From Erythrobacter donghaensis (GTDB lineage Bacteria > Pseudomonadota > Alphaproteobacteria > Sphingomonadales > Sphingomonadaceae): a stretch of 64,000 nt of DNA. The stretch is taken from positions 1 through 64,000 of the forward strand of contig NZ_MUYG01000010.1 of assembly GCF_002155425.1 (NCBI RefSeq). The letters run 5' to 3'. The position numbers and the translations under genes are program-made. Positions 47,039 to 59,400 of the stretch are shown one piece after another (the stretch's first letter is position 1; the number at the start of each line of letters is the position of its first letter). The notes beneath the pieces are model-generated. The model worked only from the letters and a program-made list of their open reading frames with translations, made no database searches and was not told the origin of the DNA.

Positions 47039-47473
47039 CTATTCCGCAGACGTGAAGGTGTAGCGCAGCGCCCCGGTCTCGATCACCAGCTGACGCCCGT
47101 CGAGCGTGGTAGTGTAGCGTTGGGCTTCGGAAAGGCGTGCGAGTTCGTCGCCGAAGCTCGGCTCGGGGCAGAGCATTTTCGTGCCTGCGACGGGGCCAAT
47201 CGCGATGCTGCCCGCGCCATTGGCGGGCTGGCCTGCAGTCCAGGTCGAGCGGCCGCGGTTGCAATCGAGCTGAAGCTGCATCTCGCCTGCGTCCATGAAG
47301 GCGATGGTATGGCGGCTTTGCAGCGCCGGGGTGAGCGTTGTGGTGCTGCCCGAGGTGTCGATCGCGACAAGCTGCCATTCGGTACCGGTCAGCGGGTGGG
47401 TGTCGGGCACGGTCACGCAGGCTCCGAGGGCAAGGGTGGCGGCGGTGGCGGCAAACACGGTGAGACGCTTCAT
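47039..47473 (-). CDS. META-domain (HslJ-like) lipoprotein
   Basis: 144 residues. The lipobox LALGA followed by Cys19 marks lipid anchoring. A META/HslJ domain (about 28-140) is recognisable from LTGTEWQLVAI, FMDAGEMQLQLDCNRGRSTW, TKMLCP and a closing L-V-I-x-T-G-x-L-x-Y-T-F. META proteins are beta-rich envelope proteins of uncertain function. Three in-frame ATGs occur together; I chose the last because GGGGA then has normal spacing. Confidence 0.82.
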   Translation of the reverse strand: MKRLTVFAATAATLALGACVTVPDTHPLTGTEWQLVAIDTSGSTTTLTPALQSRHTIAFMDAGEMQLQLDCNRGRSTWTAGQPANGAGSIAIGPVAGTKMLCPEPSFGDELARLSEAQRYTTTLDGRQLVIETGALRYTFTSAE

Positions 47474-47554
47474 CATCATTCCCCAAAAGTCAGCACGGGC
47501 CAGAAATAGCCCCTTCAGATGAACAGACGCAATCCGGCCACCAAACCGGGCATG

Positions 47555-47594
47555 AAAAAAAGCCGCCGGAGCGCGGGGCTCCGGCGGCTTTTTT
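47555..47594 (-). terminator. Bidirectional rho-independent terminator
   Basis: An 11-bp perfect stem (GCCGCCGGAGC with GCTCCGGCGGC) around a 5-base loop is flanked by A7 and T6. It works on both strands but lies just after the stop of the 99-aa gene on the minus strand. Confidence 0.93.
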
Positions 47595-47612
47595 ACAACC
47601 TTGCGGTGCCAA

Positions 47613-47912
47613 TCAGGCTTCGCGGGTGCCCGACAGCGGCATCGCGCCGAAGGCCCCGGCATTGACCGAACCGGTCAGCGTGTCGCCATCGATGGTCGCT
47701 TCGCAATCGAGCGTCATCGGCATCGGCACGACCATGTTCATCTGCCACTTGATGGTGTTGCCGTCGATAGTGCCATCCTTGATGTCCATCGAACCGAGGC
47801 TGCCAACCAGCGAGCCCGAGAAGCTGTCGCCATCGGGCACGACAGTCAGGGTGCCGGTCTGGTCGCCCATCGGGCTCTTGACGGTCGTTTTGTAGGTTCC
47901 TGCAACAGACAT
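47613..47912 (-). CDS. Small beta-rich protein (99 aa), lipocalin-like, function unknown
   Basis: 99 residues: MSVAGTYKTTVKSPMGDQ, then repeated strand-turn patterns (GTLTVVPDGDSFSGSL, GTIDGNTIKWQMNM, ATIDGDTLTGSVNAG). No signal peptide or membrane segment. This pattern of alternating polar turns and G-x-T strands is common in small sphingomonad proteins of unknown function; I do not recognise a named family. An AT-less gap precedes it and a strong terminator follows. Confidence 0.75.
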   Translation of the reverse strand: MSVAGTYKTTVKSPMGDQTGTLTVVPDGDSFSGSLVGSLGSMDIKDGTIDGNTIKWQMNMVVPMPMTLDCEATIDGDTLTGSVNAGAFGAMPLSGTREA

Positions 47913-48027
47913 ATTCCACTCCTCCAGAGGGTGCAGGCCTCGGGCGAGGCGGCACTTCAGGTTGCGTTATTTACACCGATGTCAACGCGCTTCAATGGTT
48001 TTTGAAGGCGTGCCACCTGTCGGTGGC

Positions 48028-48116
48028 GCTGACCTCCCGCCCCGCCTCCCCACCCGGCCACCAATGATACCATCATGATATGGTGGCCGGGTGGGGAGGC
48101 GGGGCGGGAGGTCAGC
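48028..48116. repeat. Perfect 36-bp inverted repeat with 17-base loop
   Basis: Arms 48028-48063 and 48081-48116 are exact reverse complements over 36 bases, about 80 percent G+C, around an AT-rich 17-base loop. Smaller hairpins lie on each side: 48012-48027 (GCCACC/GGTGGC) and 48118-48135 (GGTTCGC/GCGAACC). The element sits 32 bases after the M16 peptidase stop. It lacks a T-run, so it is either a very stable RNA 3' end or a mobile or REP-like element. Confidence 0.85.
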
Positions 48117-48147
48117 AGGTTCGCATCAGCGAACCCGCAAAGGCTCC

Positions 48148-51003
48148 TTATTCCCCTTCCATCTCGCGCTGCTCGATCGGCAGGCCGAGCGGTTCGAGCT
48201 GGCTGCGGACCTTGCTGGCATCGCCGACTACGACCCACACGAACTTGTCGGTGTCGATCGCCGCGCGGGCGACCGCGTCCAGCGCTTCGGCGGTCTGGTC
48301 GCGGTAGATGCTGGCGAGGGTTTCCTGATAATTGTCCGGACGTCCGAACAGGGCATTGCCCTGAAGCGCGCCGAGCACCGCGGGCGAGGTTTCGTAGCGG
48401 CCCGGCAGCGCGCCGATTTCGCTCGCCTTGTTGCGCTCCAGCTCTTCGGCGGTGACGCCCTTCACGGTGAGGAATTCCTCGGTCTCGCGGATCATTTCCG
48501 CGAGCGAATCCCCGGTGCGGTCAGCCTGCACGCCGCCCGAAATGCCGTAGACCACGGCATTCTCGCGCGCCTGTGCACCGCCGCGCACGCCGTAGCTCCA
48601 GCCCTTGGTCTCGCGCAGGTTCATGTTGAGCCGCGCGAGGAAGTTGCCGCCCAGCGAGTTGTTGGCGCTGCCGAAGGCGATGAACTCCGGGTCGCCCGCA
48701 TCGAGCGGGGTGATCTGCGCGCCGAAGATGAAGCTCTGCGGCGAGTTGGGACGGTTGACGAGGATGATCCGGTTGCCCTCGGCCGCCTGACTGGCGGTGA
48801 CGCTCTTGCTGCCCTTGGGGGTTGCCGGCGCGGTCCAGTTGCCGAAGGCGGTGTCGAGCGCGCTGACGACCTCGGCCAGCGGCTTGTCCGAGATCACGAA
48901 GACCTCGCCATTGTCGGGACGGATCCAGCTGTCCTTGAAGGCGATCAGATCGTCGCGGGTGATGCTGCTGACGCTCGCGACCGTGGTGATCGTGCCATAG
49001 GGCGTGCCCGCGCCGAAAAGTTCGGGCGTGAGCGTGCGCTGGGCGATGCCCTGCGGCGACTTCATCGCGCGGCGGATGCCGGTGATGGTCTGGCTGCGCA
49101 CCCGCTCAAGATCGGCCGGGTTGAAGGCCGGCTCGCGCATGATCTGGCGCAGCAGATCGAGGCTGGGCGCGAGGTTGGCCGACAGCGCGGCAAGCGTGAA
49201 GGTCGAACGGTCATCGCCGCCCCCGACCGAGACGCTGGCCCCCAGACGCTCGCTGGTTTCGGCGATGGCCTGCGCGCTGAGGTTCTTGGTGCCTTCGTCG
49301 AACAGCGCCATGGTCAGGCCTTCGAGGCCCGCCTTGCCCGCCGGATCGGCCGCGCCGCCGGCGTTGAAGCTCATCGCCACCCAGGTCGCGGGGACGGCGG
49401 TGCGCTGCACGTAGGTGACCTTCATCCCGTTGGCGAGGGTCGCGCGTTCCACATCGGGGAAGTCCAGCGCCGCGATGGTGTCGATCGGCGGCTTGGGGCG
49501 GACTTCGGAGACGGTGATCTCTTCAGCCGCCCGGTCGCGTTCGGAGGCATTGTCGCCCTCGGCCTTGACCGAGGCGGCTTCCTCGTAGGAGGCATCGCGC
49601 TCGCCCGGTTCGAGGATCACGGTCATCGCCGGACGGGTCATCCACTTGGCGAGCGCGGCCTGCACCTCGGCAGGGGTAAGCTTGGCGAGGGTTTCGAATT
49701 CGCGGGCGTAGAAGGCGGGGTCGCCGGTCAGCACTTCGCCCTCGGCCAGCGTCTGCGCCTTGCCGTTGAAGCCGCCGACCTGCTCCAGCCCGCGGATCGT
49801 GCGGGCGAGATTGCTGGTGACGGCGCGGCGCACTTCATCCTCGGTCGGGCCATTGGCGATCAGATCGGCGATCACCTCGTCCATCCGCTTTTCGAGCACG
49901 GCGATATCGACACCCGCCTTGGCGGTCGCCTCGACCTCGAGCATCCCGATGCGCTGGTAGGCGGAATTGCCCGCCGACACGCCGACCGCGAGTTGCTCGT
50001 CGCGCACCAGCACATTGTCGAGCCGGCTTGAGGCCAGCCCGCCGAGGATCGAGGCTCCGACATCGAGCGCGATGCGATCTTCGCCGGTCAGGCCCTGAAC
50101 CGGCCAGTAATGCGTGACGCTGGTCGCGGCGACCTGATCCTTGAAGGTCTTGCGCACCGGCTCCTTGAGGGTGGGGACTTCAGCCTGCGCGGGCGTGTTC
50201 ACGGGGCCGCGCGCGATGGCACCGAAATACTTCTCCACCAGCGGGCGGGCTTCGGCGGCGGAGATGTCGCCGGCCAGAACCAGCGTCGCGTTGTTGGGGC
50301 CGTAATTCTCGGTGAACCACGCCTTCACGTCCTCCATCGAGGCGGCGTCGAGATCGGCCATCGAGCCGATCGTCGAGTGGCGATAGGGGTGGCCTTCGGG
50401 GAACAGCGTCTTGAGCACTTCGTAATAGACGAGGCCGCCGGGCTGGTTGTCGCCCTGCCGCTTTTCGTTCTGCACCACGCCGCGCTGGTTATCGAGCTTG
50501 CCCTGCGTCACCGCGCCGAGCAGGTAGCCCATCCGGTCGCTTTCCAGCCACAGCGCGCGCTCGAGCGCGGGCTTGGGGACGGTCTGGAAGTAGTTGGTGC
50601 GGTCGAACCAGGTCGTGCCGTTGTAATCGGTCGCGCCCATTTCAGCGAGATACTGGAAGTAGTCCGCAGGCGCGTTTTCCGATCCGTTGAACATCAGGTG
50701 TTCGAACAGGTGGGCAAAGCCGGTCTGGCCCTTGGGCTCGTCCTTCGAGCCGACATTGTACCACACGGTGACATTGACCACCGGGGCCTTGCGATCCTCG
50801 TGCACCAGCACGGTGAGGCCATTGGCGAGCTCGAATTCCTCGTAGGGAATCTTCACCTGGCTGACGAGCGCTTCGAGATCGGCGGTTGCTTCCGGGGCGG
50901 CGGCGCTGTGTCCGGCATGGTTGTCGGCCAGCGCGGGGCTGAAGGGCACGGCAAGCGCAAGCGCGAGCGCCGAAAGGCTGGCGGCAGCAAAACGATGGGT
51001 CAT
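48148..51003 (-). CDS. M16-family zinc metallopeptidase (duplicated)
   Basis: 951 residues with a signal peptide (about 1-26, ending at LADNHA). The N-terminal half has the inverted zincin motif His98-x-x-Glu101-His102 (HLFEH), and the C-terminal half is a second M16 unit without that motif, as in two-domain pitrilysin-type proteases. A Glu/Ala-rich linker near 500 joins the halves. It probably degrades peptides in the periplasm. The next gene upstream, a penicillin-acylase-family hydrolase, starts the same transcription direction, with 47 bases between. Confidence 0.92.
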   Translation of the reverse strand: MTHRFAAASLSALALALAVPFSPALADNHAGHSAAAPEATADLEALVSQVKIPYEEFELANGLTVLVHEDRKAPVVNVTVWYNVGSKDEPKGQTGFAHLFEHLMFNGSENAPADYFQYLAEMGATDYNGTTWFDRTNYFQTVPKPALERALWLESDRMGYLLGAVTQGKLDNQRGVVQNEKRQGDNQPGGLVYYEVLKTLFPEGHPYRHSTIGSMADLDAASMEDVKAWFTENYGPNNATLVLAGDISAAEARPLVEKYFGAIARGPVNTPAQAEVPTLKEPVRKTFKDQVAATSVTHYWPVQGLTGEDRIALDVGASILGGLASSRLDNVLVRDEQLAVGVSAGNSAYQRIGMLEVEATAKAGVDIAVLEKRMDEVIADLIANGPTEDEVRRAVTSNLARTIRGLEQVGGFNGKAQTLAEGEVLTGDPAFYAREFETLAKLTPAEVQAALAKWMTRPAMTVILEPGERDASYEEAASVKAEGDNASERDRAAEEITVSEVRPKPPIDTIAALDFPDVERATLANGMKVTYVQRTAVPATWVAMSFNAGGAADPAGKAGLEGLTMALFDEGTKNLSAQAIAETSERLGASVSVGGGDDRSTFTLAALSANLAPSLDLLRQIMREPAFNPADLERVRSQTITGIRRAMKSPQGIAQRTLTPELFGAGTPYGTITTVASVSSITRDDLIAFKDSWIRPDNGEVFVISDKPLAEVVSALDTAFGNWTAPATPKGSKSVTASQAAEGNRIILVNRPNSPQSFIFGAQITPLDAGDPEFIAFGSANNSLGGNFLARLNMNLRETKGWSYGVRGGAQARENAVVYGISGGVQADRTGDSLAEMIRETEEFLTVKGVTAEELERNKASEIGALPGRYETSPAVLGALQGNALFGRPDNYQETLASIYRDQTAEALDAVARAAIDTDKFVWVVVGDASKVRSQLEPLGLPIEQREMEGE

Positions 51004-51050
51004 GGACGAAGGCTCCGATGGTCAAAATCTGGCGAAAACGGGCGCGCCGG

Positions 51051-53270
51051 TCAGCGCGGCCCTGTGGCGGTGGTGGTGGTAACGGTCCGGCGGCTGCTGG
51101 CTTTCGCCAGCAGATCATCGCGCCAGAAGTGCACCGGCTTCAGCTTGTGATCGACGAACAGCCGCATCTGGTCGGTGTAATGCGGACTGGCGGGCCGGGT
51201 GGTGGCCGCGCCGAAGGGCTGGATCGAGCGCGAGACGACCTTTTGCCCCGGCGACCATTCGATCCACATGATGAAGCTGTCGCCATGCTTGAGGCTGAGC
51301 CGCCCGTCCTCGGCCACGTCCCAGGTGGTCGAGGCGCGCAGCGTGTCCGAGCCGCCGTCCAATGGCAGGTCGACGTCGCCCTGCCGCAGCCGCAGCAACT
51401 CGCCCATCGGCGGGTCGAGCCGCCCGAAATGGGTCATCAGGTGGTCGGCGGCGGCTTGCAGCTTCTCCGCCACGTCGGGGAAAGGCTTGTTGTTGTAATC
51501 GGCGCCCATGAAGGGGAGGATCATCAACAAGGCGATCGAGTCCGCCTTGCCCTTGCCATCGGCGTTGAAATCCCAGCCGATCAGCAAGTCGCGCGCCTCG
51601 GCGAGTTCGCCATCGGCTTGCAGCGCTTCCAGCCCGTCGAACAGCCGGTCGACATAGCCCTGCCGCTCGTAGCCGGTGTCATACTTGATCGCCTCAAGCG
51701 TCGCCCGGTCGAGCACTCTGGCCTCGCTCAGCAGCTTGTAGGCGCGCCATGAACGGTTGGTCTGCTTCAATTCGATACCCATCACCGGCGCAAACGCGGC
51801 AGGATCGAGATCGCTCCCGGCCCCTGCGGCGGTGAAGGGCGTATTGTTGGAATTGTAGAGCCACCCGCTCGCCGGGTTCACTATCCGGGGCAGGGTCTTG
51901 TAGTCGACCGCCCCCTGCCAGATCAGGTCGGAGCGGTTGCCGGGCAGCACAGAACGCCAGTCCGCCTTCACGTCTTCAGGCCGATCCGGGATCGCGGCGT
52001 TGTAGACATAGGCGATGGTGCCGGTCTGGTCGGCATAGACGAAATTGGTCGAGGGGATGGCGAGGCGCGACAATTGCGCTTCCCACTCGGCAAAGCTGGT
52101 TGCCTTGTTGATGCGGTAATAGGCATCGAGCTGCTGCAATTCCCCGATCCCGCCATAGCGGATGGCGAAGGCGCCCTTGTCGTTCTTGATCACCGGGCCG
52201 TGCACGCTGCGCAGCACTTCCTTGCGGATCGGCAGCACCACAGGGCCCATCCTGACCGGCAGCGTCACCCATTCGCTTTCGAGGTCGCGCCACTGGCCGT
52301 CGAGCCTGTAGCGGGTGCCGCTCTCGTCCAGCTCCAGCTGGTAGACATCAATCATGTCCGGTGTGTTGACCGTGTTGGTCCAGCCGAGATGCTCGTTATG
52401 GCCGAGGAAGGGGAAGGGCGATCCGGGGAAGTTCGCGCCCGCAAAGTGCCAGCCCTCGCCGCTTTCGACGACGAGTTCGTACCACGCCACGCCGCCGCGC
52501 AGAGGCTGGTGCGAATTGGAGATCAGCGTCGTGACCCCGCCGCCCTTCTGCGGCGCGACCGCAAAGGCGTTGGAGCCGAGGCTTTCCGCATCCTCGCCCA
52601 GCGGGAGGACGAGGGTGCGCGCCTGCTTCGGCGCAGGTTCCGCGCCGGGCTCGGCCCCGGGCAAAGGCGGGCGCGGGAAGCCGGGGATGTCGGGGCCGTG
52701 TTCGCGCCGCAGCGGCTCGCCCGCCGCCAGCGGCCCGATCACCGCGTCGAGCCCGAAGAAGAACGGCTGGCGCAGCGCAAAGCCCGCCGCAACGTCGATC
52801 CCGGAGACCGGGAACAGGTTGCCAAGCTTGACCTCGCCCGGATGCTCCTCGGCATATTGGTTGAGCCCGGCGGCATAGGCTTCGAACAGAGCGCGGGTAT
52901 CGGCGGGGAGATTTGGATATTCGCGCTCCGCCGTGCCGCGCGCGTCGATCAGGTGGTAGACATAATCGACCTTCGCGCCGTCCTCTCCCGCAATCGCGCC
53001 ATAGCGCCCGCGCGCCATCGCGACGACATCCTGCAAGGTGAAGAAATCATCCTCGGCATGAGCGATGGCGACGCCATAGGCGGTGTCGGCATCGGTCTTG
53101 CCGTAGATATGCGGCACGCCGAATTCATCGCGAATGATCTCGGCGGTATAGGTGCGGGTGGGCGGGGAGGATGCGGCGCTGGCGGCAAAGGGCTCCCACG
53201 TGGCGAGCACGAGGAAGGCCAGCACAAGCACACCCAGCAGCGCAAAAGCGCCGCGCTTCACCCAGACCAT
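51051..53270 (-). CDS. Penicillin acylase (S45) family hydrolase
   Basis: 739 residues. An N-terminal membrane anchor or signal (about 8-30) precedes the alpha chain, and the autocatalytic processing site ESLG followed by Ser233-Asn (GSNAF) marks the Ntn-nucleophile of the beta chain. The N-terminal block RDEFGVPHIYG and the later HNEHLGWTNTVN are family landmarks. Members hydrolyse N-acyl amides such as beta-lactams, acyl-homoserine lactones or acyl amino acids; the true substrate cannot be told from sequence. The start at 53270 follows GGGAGAT. Confidence 0.9.
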   Translation of the reverse strand: MVWVKRGAFALLGVLVLAFLVLATWEPFAASAASSPPTRTYTAEIIRDEFGVPHIYGKTDADTAYGVAIAHAEDDFFTLQDVVAMARGRYGAIAGEDGAKVDYVYHLIDARGTAEREYPNLPADTRALFEAYAAGLNQYAEEHPGEVKLGNLFPVSGIDVAAGFALRQPFFFGLDAVIGPLAAGEPLRREHGPDIPGFPRPPLPGAEPGAEPAPKQARTLVLPLGEDAESLGSNAFAVAPQKGGGVTTLISNSHQPLRGGVAWYELVVESGEGWHFAGANFPGSPFPFLGHNEHLGWTNTVNTPDMIDVYQLELDESGTRYRLDGQWRDLESEWVTLPVRMGPVVLPIRKEVLRSVHGPVIKNDKGAFAIRYGGIGELQQLDAYYRINKATSFAEWEAQLSRLAIPSTNFVYADQTGTIAYVYNAAIPDRPEDVKADWRSVLPGNRSDLIWQGAVDYKTLPRIVNPASGWLYNSNNTPFTAAGAGSDLDPAAFAPVMGIELKQTNRSWRAYKLLSEARVLDRATLEAIKYDTGYERQGYVDRLFDGLEALQADGELAEARDLLIGWDFNADGKGKADSIALLMILPFMGADYNNKPFPDVAEKLQAAADHLMTHFGRLDPPMGELLRLRQGDVDLPLDGGSDTLRASTTWDVAEDGRLSLKHGDSFIMWIEWSPGQKVVSRSIQPFGAATTRPASPHYTDQMRLFVDHKLKPVHFWRDDLLAKASSRRTVTTTTATGPR

Positions 53271-53429
53271 GTCGGACGTATCTCCCAAATCGCGCGAGCC
53301 TTTCTTCGCGGCAGGGGCGCACAAGGTCAAGGCTTGCGAGGCGCGCGGCCCGCCCTCTTGCGATGTGCGCGGAGCGAACCCACCTAGCTCAGTAACACAC
53401 CTGCCGCATGGCTTTTTGTGGGGCGGAGA

Positions 53430-53460
53430 CTTGTGTTGCCATTGTGCAACACTATCTGCT
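53430..53460 (+). promoter_or_regulatory. Candidate sigma-32-type heat-shock promoter of clpB
   Basis: CTTG at 53430-53433, a 17-base spacer, then ACTATCTGCT (53451-53460). Alphaproteobacterial RpoH promoters have the form CTTG-N17-CYTATNTNNG, so most positions agree (first and last differ). It is 32 bases before the clpB ATG. A match on position and pattern, not a proven site. Confidence 0.45.
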
Positions 53461-53491
53461 GGGGGGTAACCTTTGGAGGGGTTAGACGATC

Positions 53492-56071
<2,580 letters not shown>

Positions 56072-56137
56072 ACGGGCGCGAGAGGCGCTTCCGCAGCTGC
56101 GCAAGATTGTAAGCTTGCGTCGTTCAATCCGATAAGC

Positions 56138-56173
56138 AGGGCGGTTTGTTGCGTGCAGACCGCCCTATCTTTT
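56138..56173 (+). terminator. Terminator after clpB
   Basis: An 8-bp stem AGGGCGGT with ACCGCCCT around a 13-base loop, followed by ATCTTTT, starts 67 bases after the clpB stop. The 363-base stretch 56072-56434 holds no gene; the rest is a leader for the TonB receptor with short C6 runs and no clear operator. Confidence 0.75.
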
Positions 56174-56434
56174 AACATTCGCAAAGCCACAAACTAACAA
56201 TGTTGCGGCTGACCCCCCGTAACGCCCCTGAATGTGGGATTAACGCAACACCCCCCGGAAAAGTGCGGGGTTGCGACAGGGCGCTTTGACATCAAACCTT
56301 CGCCATTGCACAAAACAGTCACTGCGGGGACTGACTTGGACAACCATTGAAGCGCTGGCCTTCCACATGGGGCAATTATGTGGCGGGCGGTGGTGGTTGT
56401 CTGGCGTTCTCCGGTTTGGGCAACTGGAGTGACC

Positions 56435-59400
56435 ATGAAGAAATTTCACAACACCTCGATGAAGGCTCTGGCCTACTCGGCTTCGGCCATCGCTTTCGTG
56501 ATCGCCGGGCCGGTCATGGCGCAGGATGCGGATGACCAGCCGGACGATGAAGAAGAGGAGCAGGTCGACGTTTCGACTGACGCTCAGGGTTCGACCCGGT
56601 CGGGCAGCATCACCGTCACCGGTTCGCGCATCGTGCGCGACACCTATTCGTCGATTTCGCCGCTGCAGGTGCTCACCACCGAGAACCAGCAGGCTGTCGG
56701 CGCCTTCGACCCTTCGCAGATCCTCCAGCGCTCGGAAGCTGCTGCCGGTCAGCAGATCGACGCGACCTTCCAGGGCTTCGTGCTCGACAACGGCCCGGGT
56801 TCGCAGACGCTGAACCTGCGTGGCCTCGGGGCCGACCGTAACCTGCTGCTAGTCAACGGCCGCCGCCTCTCGCCCGCGGGCGTGGAAGGTGCGCCGTCGA
56901 ACCCGTCGCTGAACCTGATCCCGGCCTCGCTGGTCGATCGCTACGACTTCCTGCTCGACGGTGCGTCGTCGGTCTACGGTTCGGACGCGGTTGCGGGCGT
57001 GGTCAACGTGATTCTGCGCAAGGACTTTGACGGTCTCGAAGTGCAGATGAACGGCAACCTCAACGAATATGGCGACGGCAACGATTTCACCGTCAGCGCT
57101 GCCTGGGGTTTCAACACCGACCGCGCCGTTTTCGGGATCGGGGCCGAATGGCGCCGGGTGGACGAGATCCGGCTCGACAGCCGTCCGTTCCTCGCGGGCT
57201 GTGACCGCCACATCGAAATCGACCAGAACGGTAACATCCTCACGCTCGACGTGCTGTCGAATGCGAACGTGCGCAACCGCAGCAACGGGACCATTGGCCT
57301 GCCGATTCAGGAGTGCAAGCCGCAGGCTGTCGGTGGTCGCATCCAGCTTTCGGGCGCTCCCGGCACCCGCTTCGGTGACGTGTTCTTCGATCCGGCCTCC
57401 TATGGCCGGACCCGCAACGGTCAGCCGATCACCGGCAACACCGGCGTTCCCGGCTTCTCGGACAACTTCAACGCGTTCAACGTGCCGATCGACGCCAATG
57501 GCGACGGCATCAATGACATCTTCCTCGTGGACTATGGTCAGGTCGACACGACCCAGACCTTCATTCCGCAGCAGGATTCCTACAACGTCTTCGCCTATGG
57601 TGAGTACACCATGCCGGGCGCAGCGAACATCACGCCCTATTTCGAAGCCGGCTACAGCCGCTTTGAAACCGCCACGCGGAACGGCCGTACCCCGCAGTTC
57701 TTCCCGTGGGTGCCGGCCGAAAATGCCTTCAACCCCTGTAACCAGGCGGCCGGCGGTGTTGACTGCCGTGCGCTCGACAACAACTTCCAGCAGATCCTGC
57801 CCGGCCAGCCCAATGCAGGGCGCGCAGGTCCGCTGGCTTCGGTGACTTCGCTCGCGGTTCGTCCGATTCCCTTCGTTCGCGGCGACCGCAACAACGTGGA
57901 AGTCGAGCAGGAGCAGTATCGTGGCGTGCTCGGCGTCCGCGGCGACCTGCCCTTCATCGGTTCGAGCTGGACTTTCGACGTCTCGGGTGTCTACTCGCGC
58001 TCGATCGGTAAGACCGTCCGTCGCGGTATTCGTGAGGACAAGCTCGCGCTTTCGCTCGGTATCGACCCGACGGCGGACTTCAACCCGACCGGCAGCCCGC
58101 CCAACACCTTCGACAATGATGGCGACGGCATCGCCGACGACTACATCAGCCTCCAGGTGAGCCCGATGCTGCTGGCGACCACCGGTGTTGCCGCTGGCAC
58201 GCCGTGCAACGGGGCCGGTCTGCGCAACCCGACCTTCGCGGCACCTGACCTGCTGGCGGGCTGTGTCCCGGTGAACCTGTTCGCACCGTCGCTCTACGGG
58301 ACGCCGGGGGCCGGGGGCACCGCCATCGGCGATTTCGCCTCCCAGGCGGAGCGTGATTACCTGTTCGGTGAGCGCAGCTTCAACACCGTCTACGAACAGA
58401 AGATCATCTCGGGCTACATCACCGGTGACCTGTTCGAACTGCCGGCTGGTCCGGTGGGCGTGGTGCTCGGTGGCGAATGGCGCGAAGACTCGATCGACTC
58501 GCAGCCGAACTTCGTGGCATCGAACGGCCTGTTCTGGGGCTTCTTCGCTGACGGCGGCGCGACCGGTTCCAAGTGGATCCGCGAACTCTACGGCGAAATC
58601 GATCTGCCGCTGTTGGCCGGTGAAACGCTGGTGGAAGAGCTGACGGTCAAGGCTGCGGGTCGTCTCACTGACGAGCAGTTCTACGGCACCAACGGCACCT
58701 TCTCGCTCGGCATGGGCTGGCGTCCGGTGGCTCCGCTGCTGATCAAGTTCAGCTACGGTACCTCGTTCCGTGCGCCGAACCTGCGTGAGAACTTCTTGAA
58801 GAGCCAGTCGGGCTTCGGGAACATCTTCGACCCCTGCGCGGTGCCCTCGGTAGCGTTCAGTGTGAACGGCTACAGCGCCGCAGACGACACCCGTGACCCG
58901 CAGATCCTCGAAAACTGCCGCCGTGAGGGTCGTGACCCGACCCGCGTCGGCACCGATCCGCTGCTCGGCAACTCGTTGCAGGCGAGCAGCGTGCAGGTCT
59001 TCAGCGGTGGTTCGCTCGACATCGATCCGGAAACCTCGCGCTCGATCACGACCGGCTTCGCGTTCGAAGAAGATTGGGCAAGCGGCTTCGAGTTTGCCTT
59101 CAACTTCAACTACTTCGACATCAAGTTGAAGGACTCGATCGTTGAGGCCGGCGGTGGCTTCATCGTGGACGACTGCTTCAGCCGTCTCGACGGTGGTCGC
59201 AGCCCGTTCTGCGATCGTATCACTGCCAGCGATCAGCAATCCGCGCGTTTCCTGATCAGCCAGGTGCAGGCGGCTTTCATCAACCTCGACGAAGAGTCGG
59301 TGCGTGGTATCGATATCAACACCACCTTCAGCTATCCGGTGATGATCGGTCAGGAAGAATTCGACCTGACGCTGAACCTAACTGCGAACCACCTGATCGA

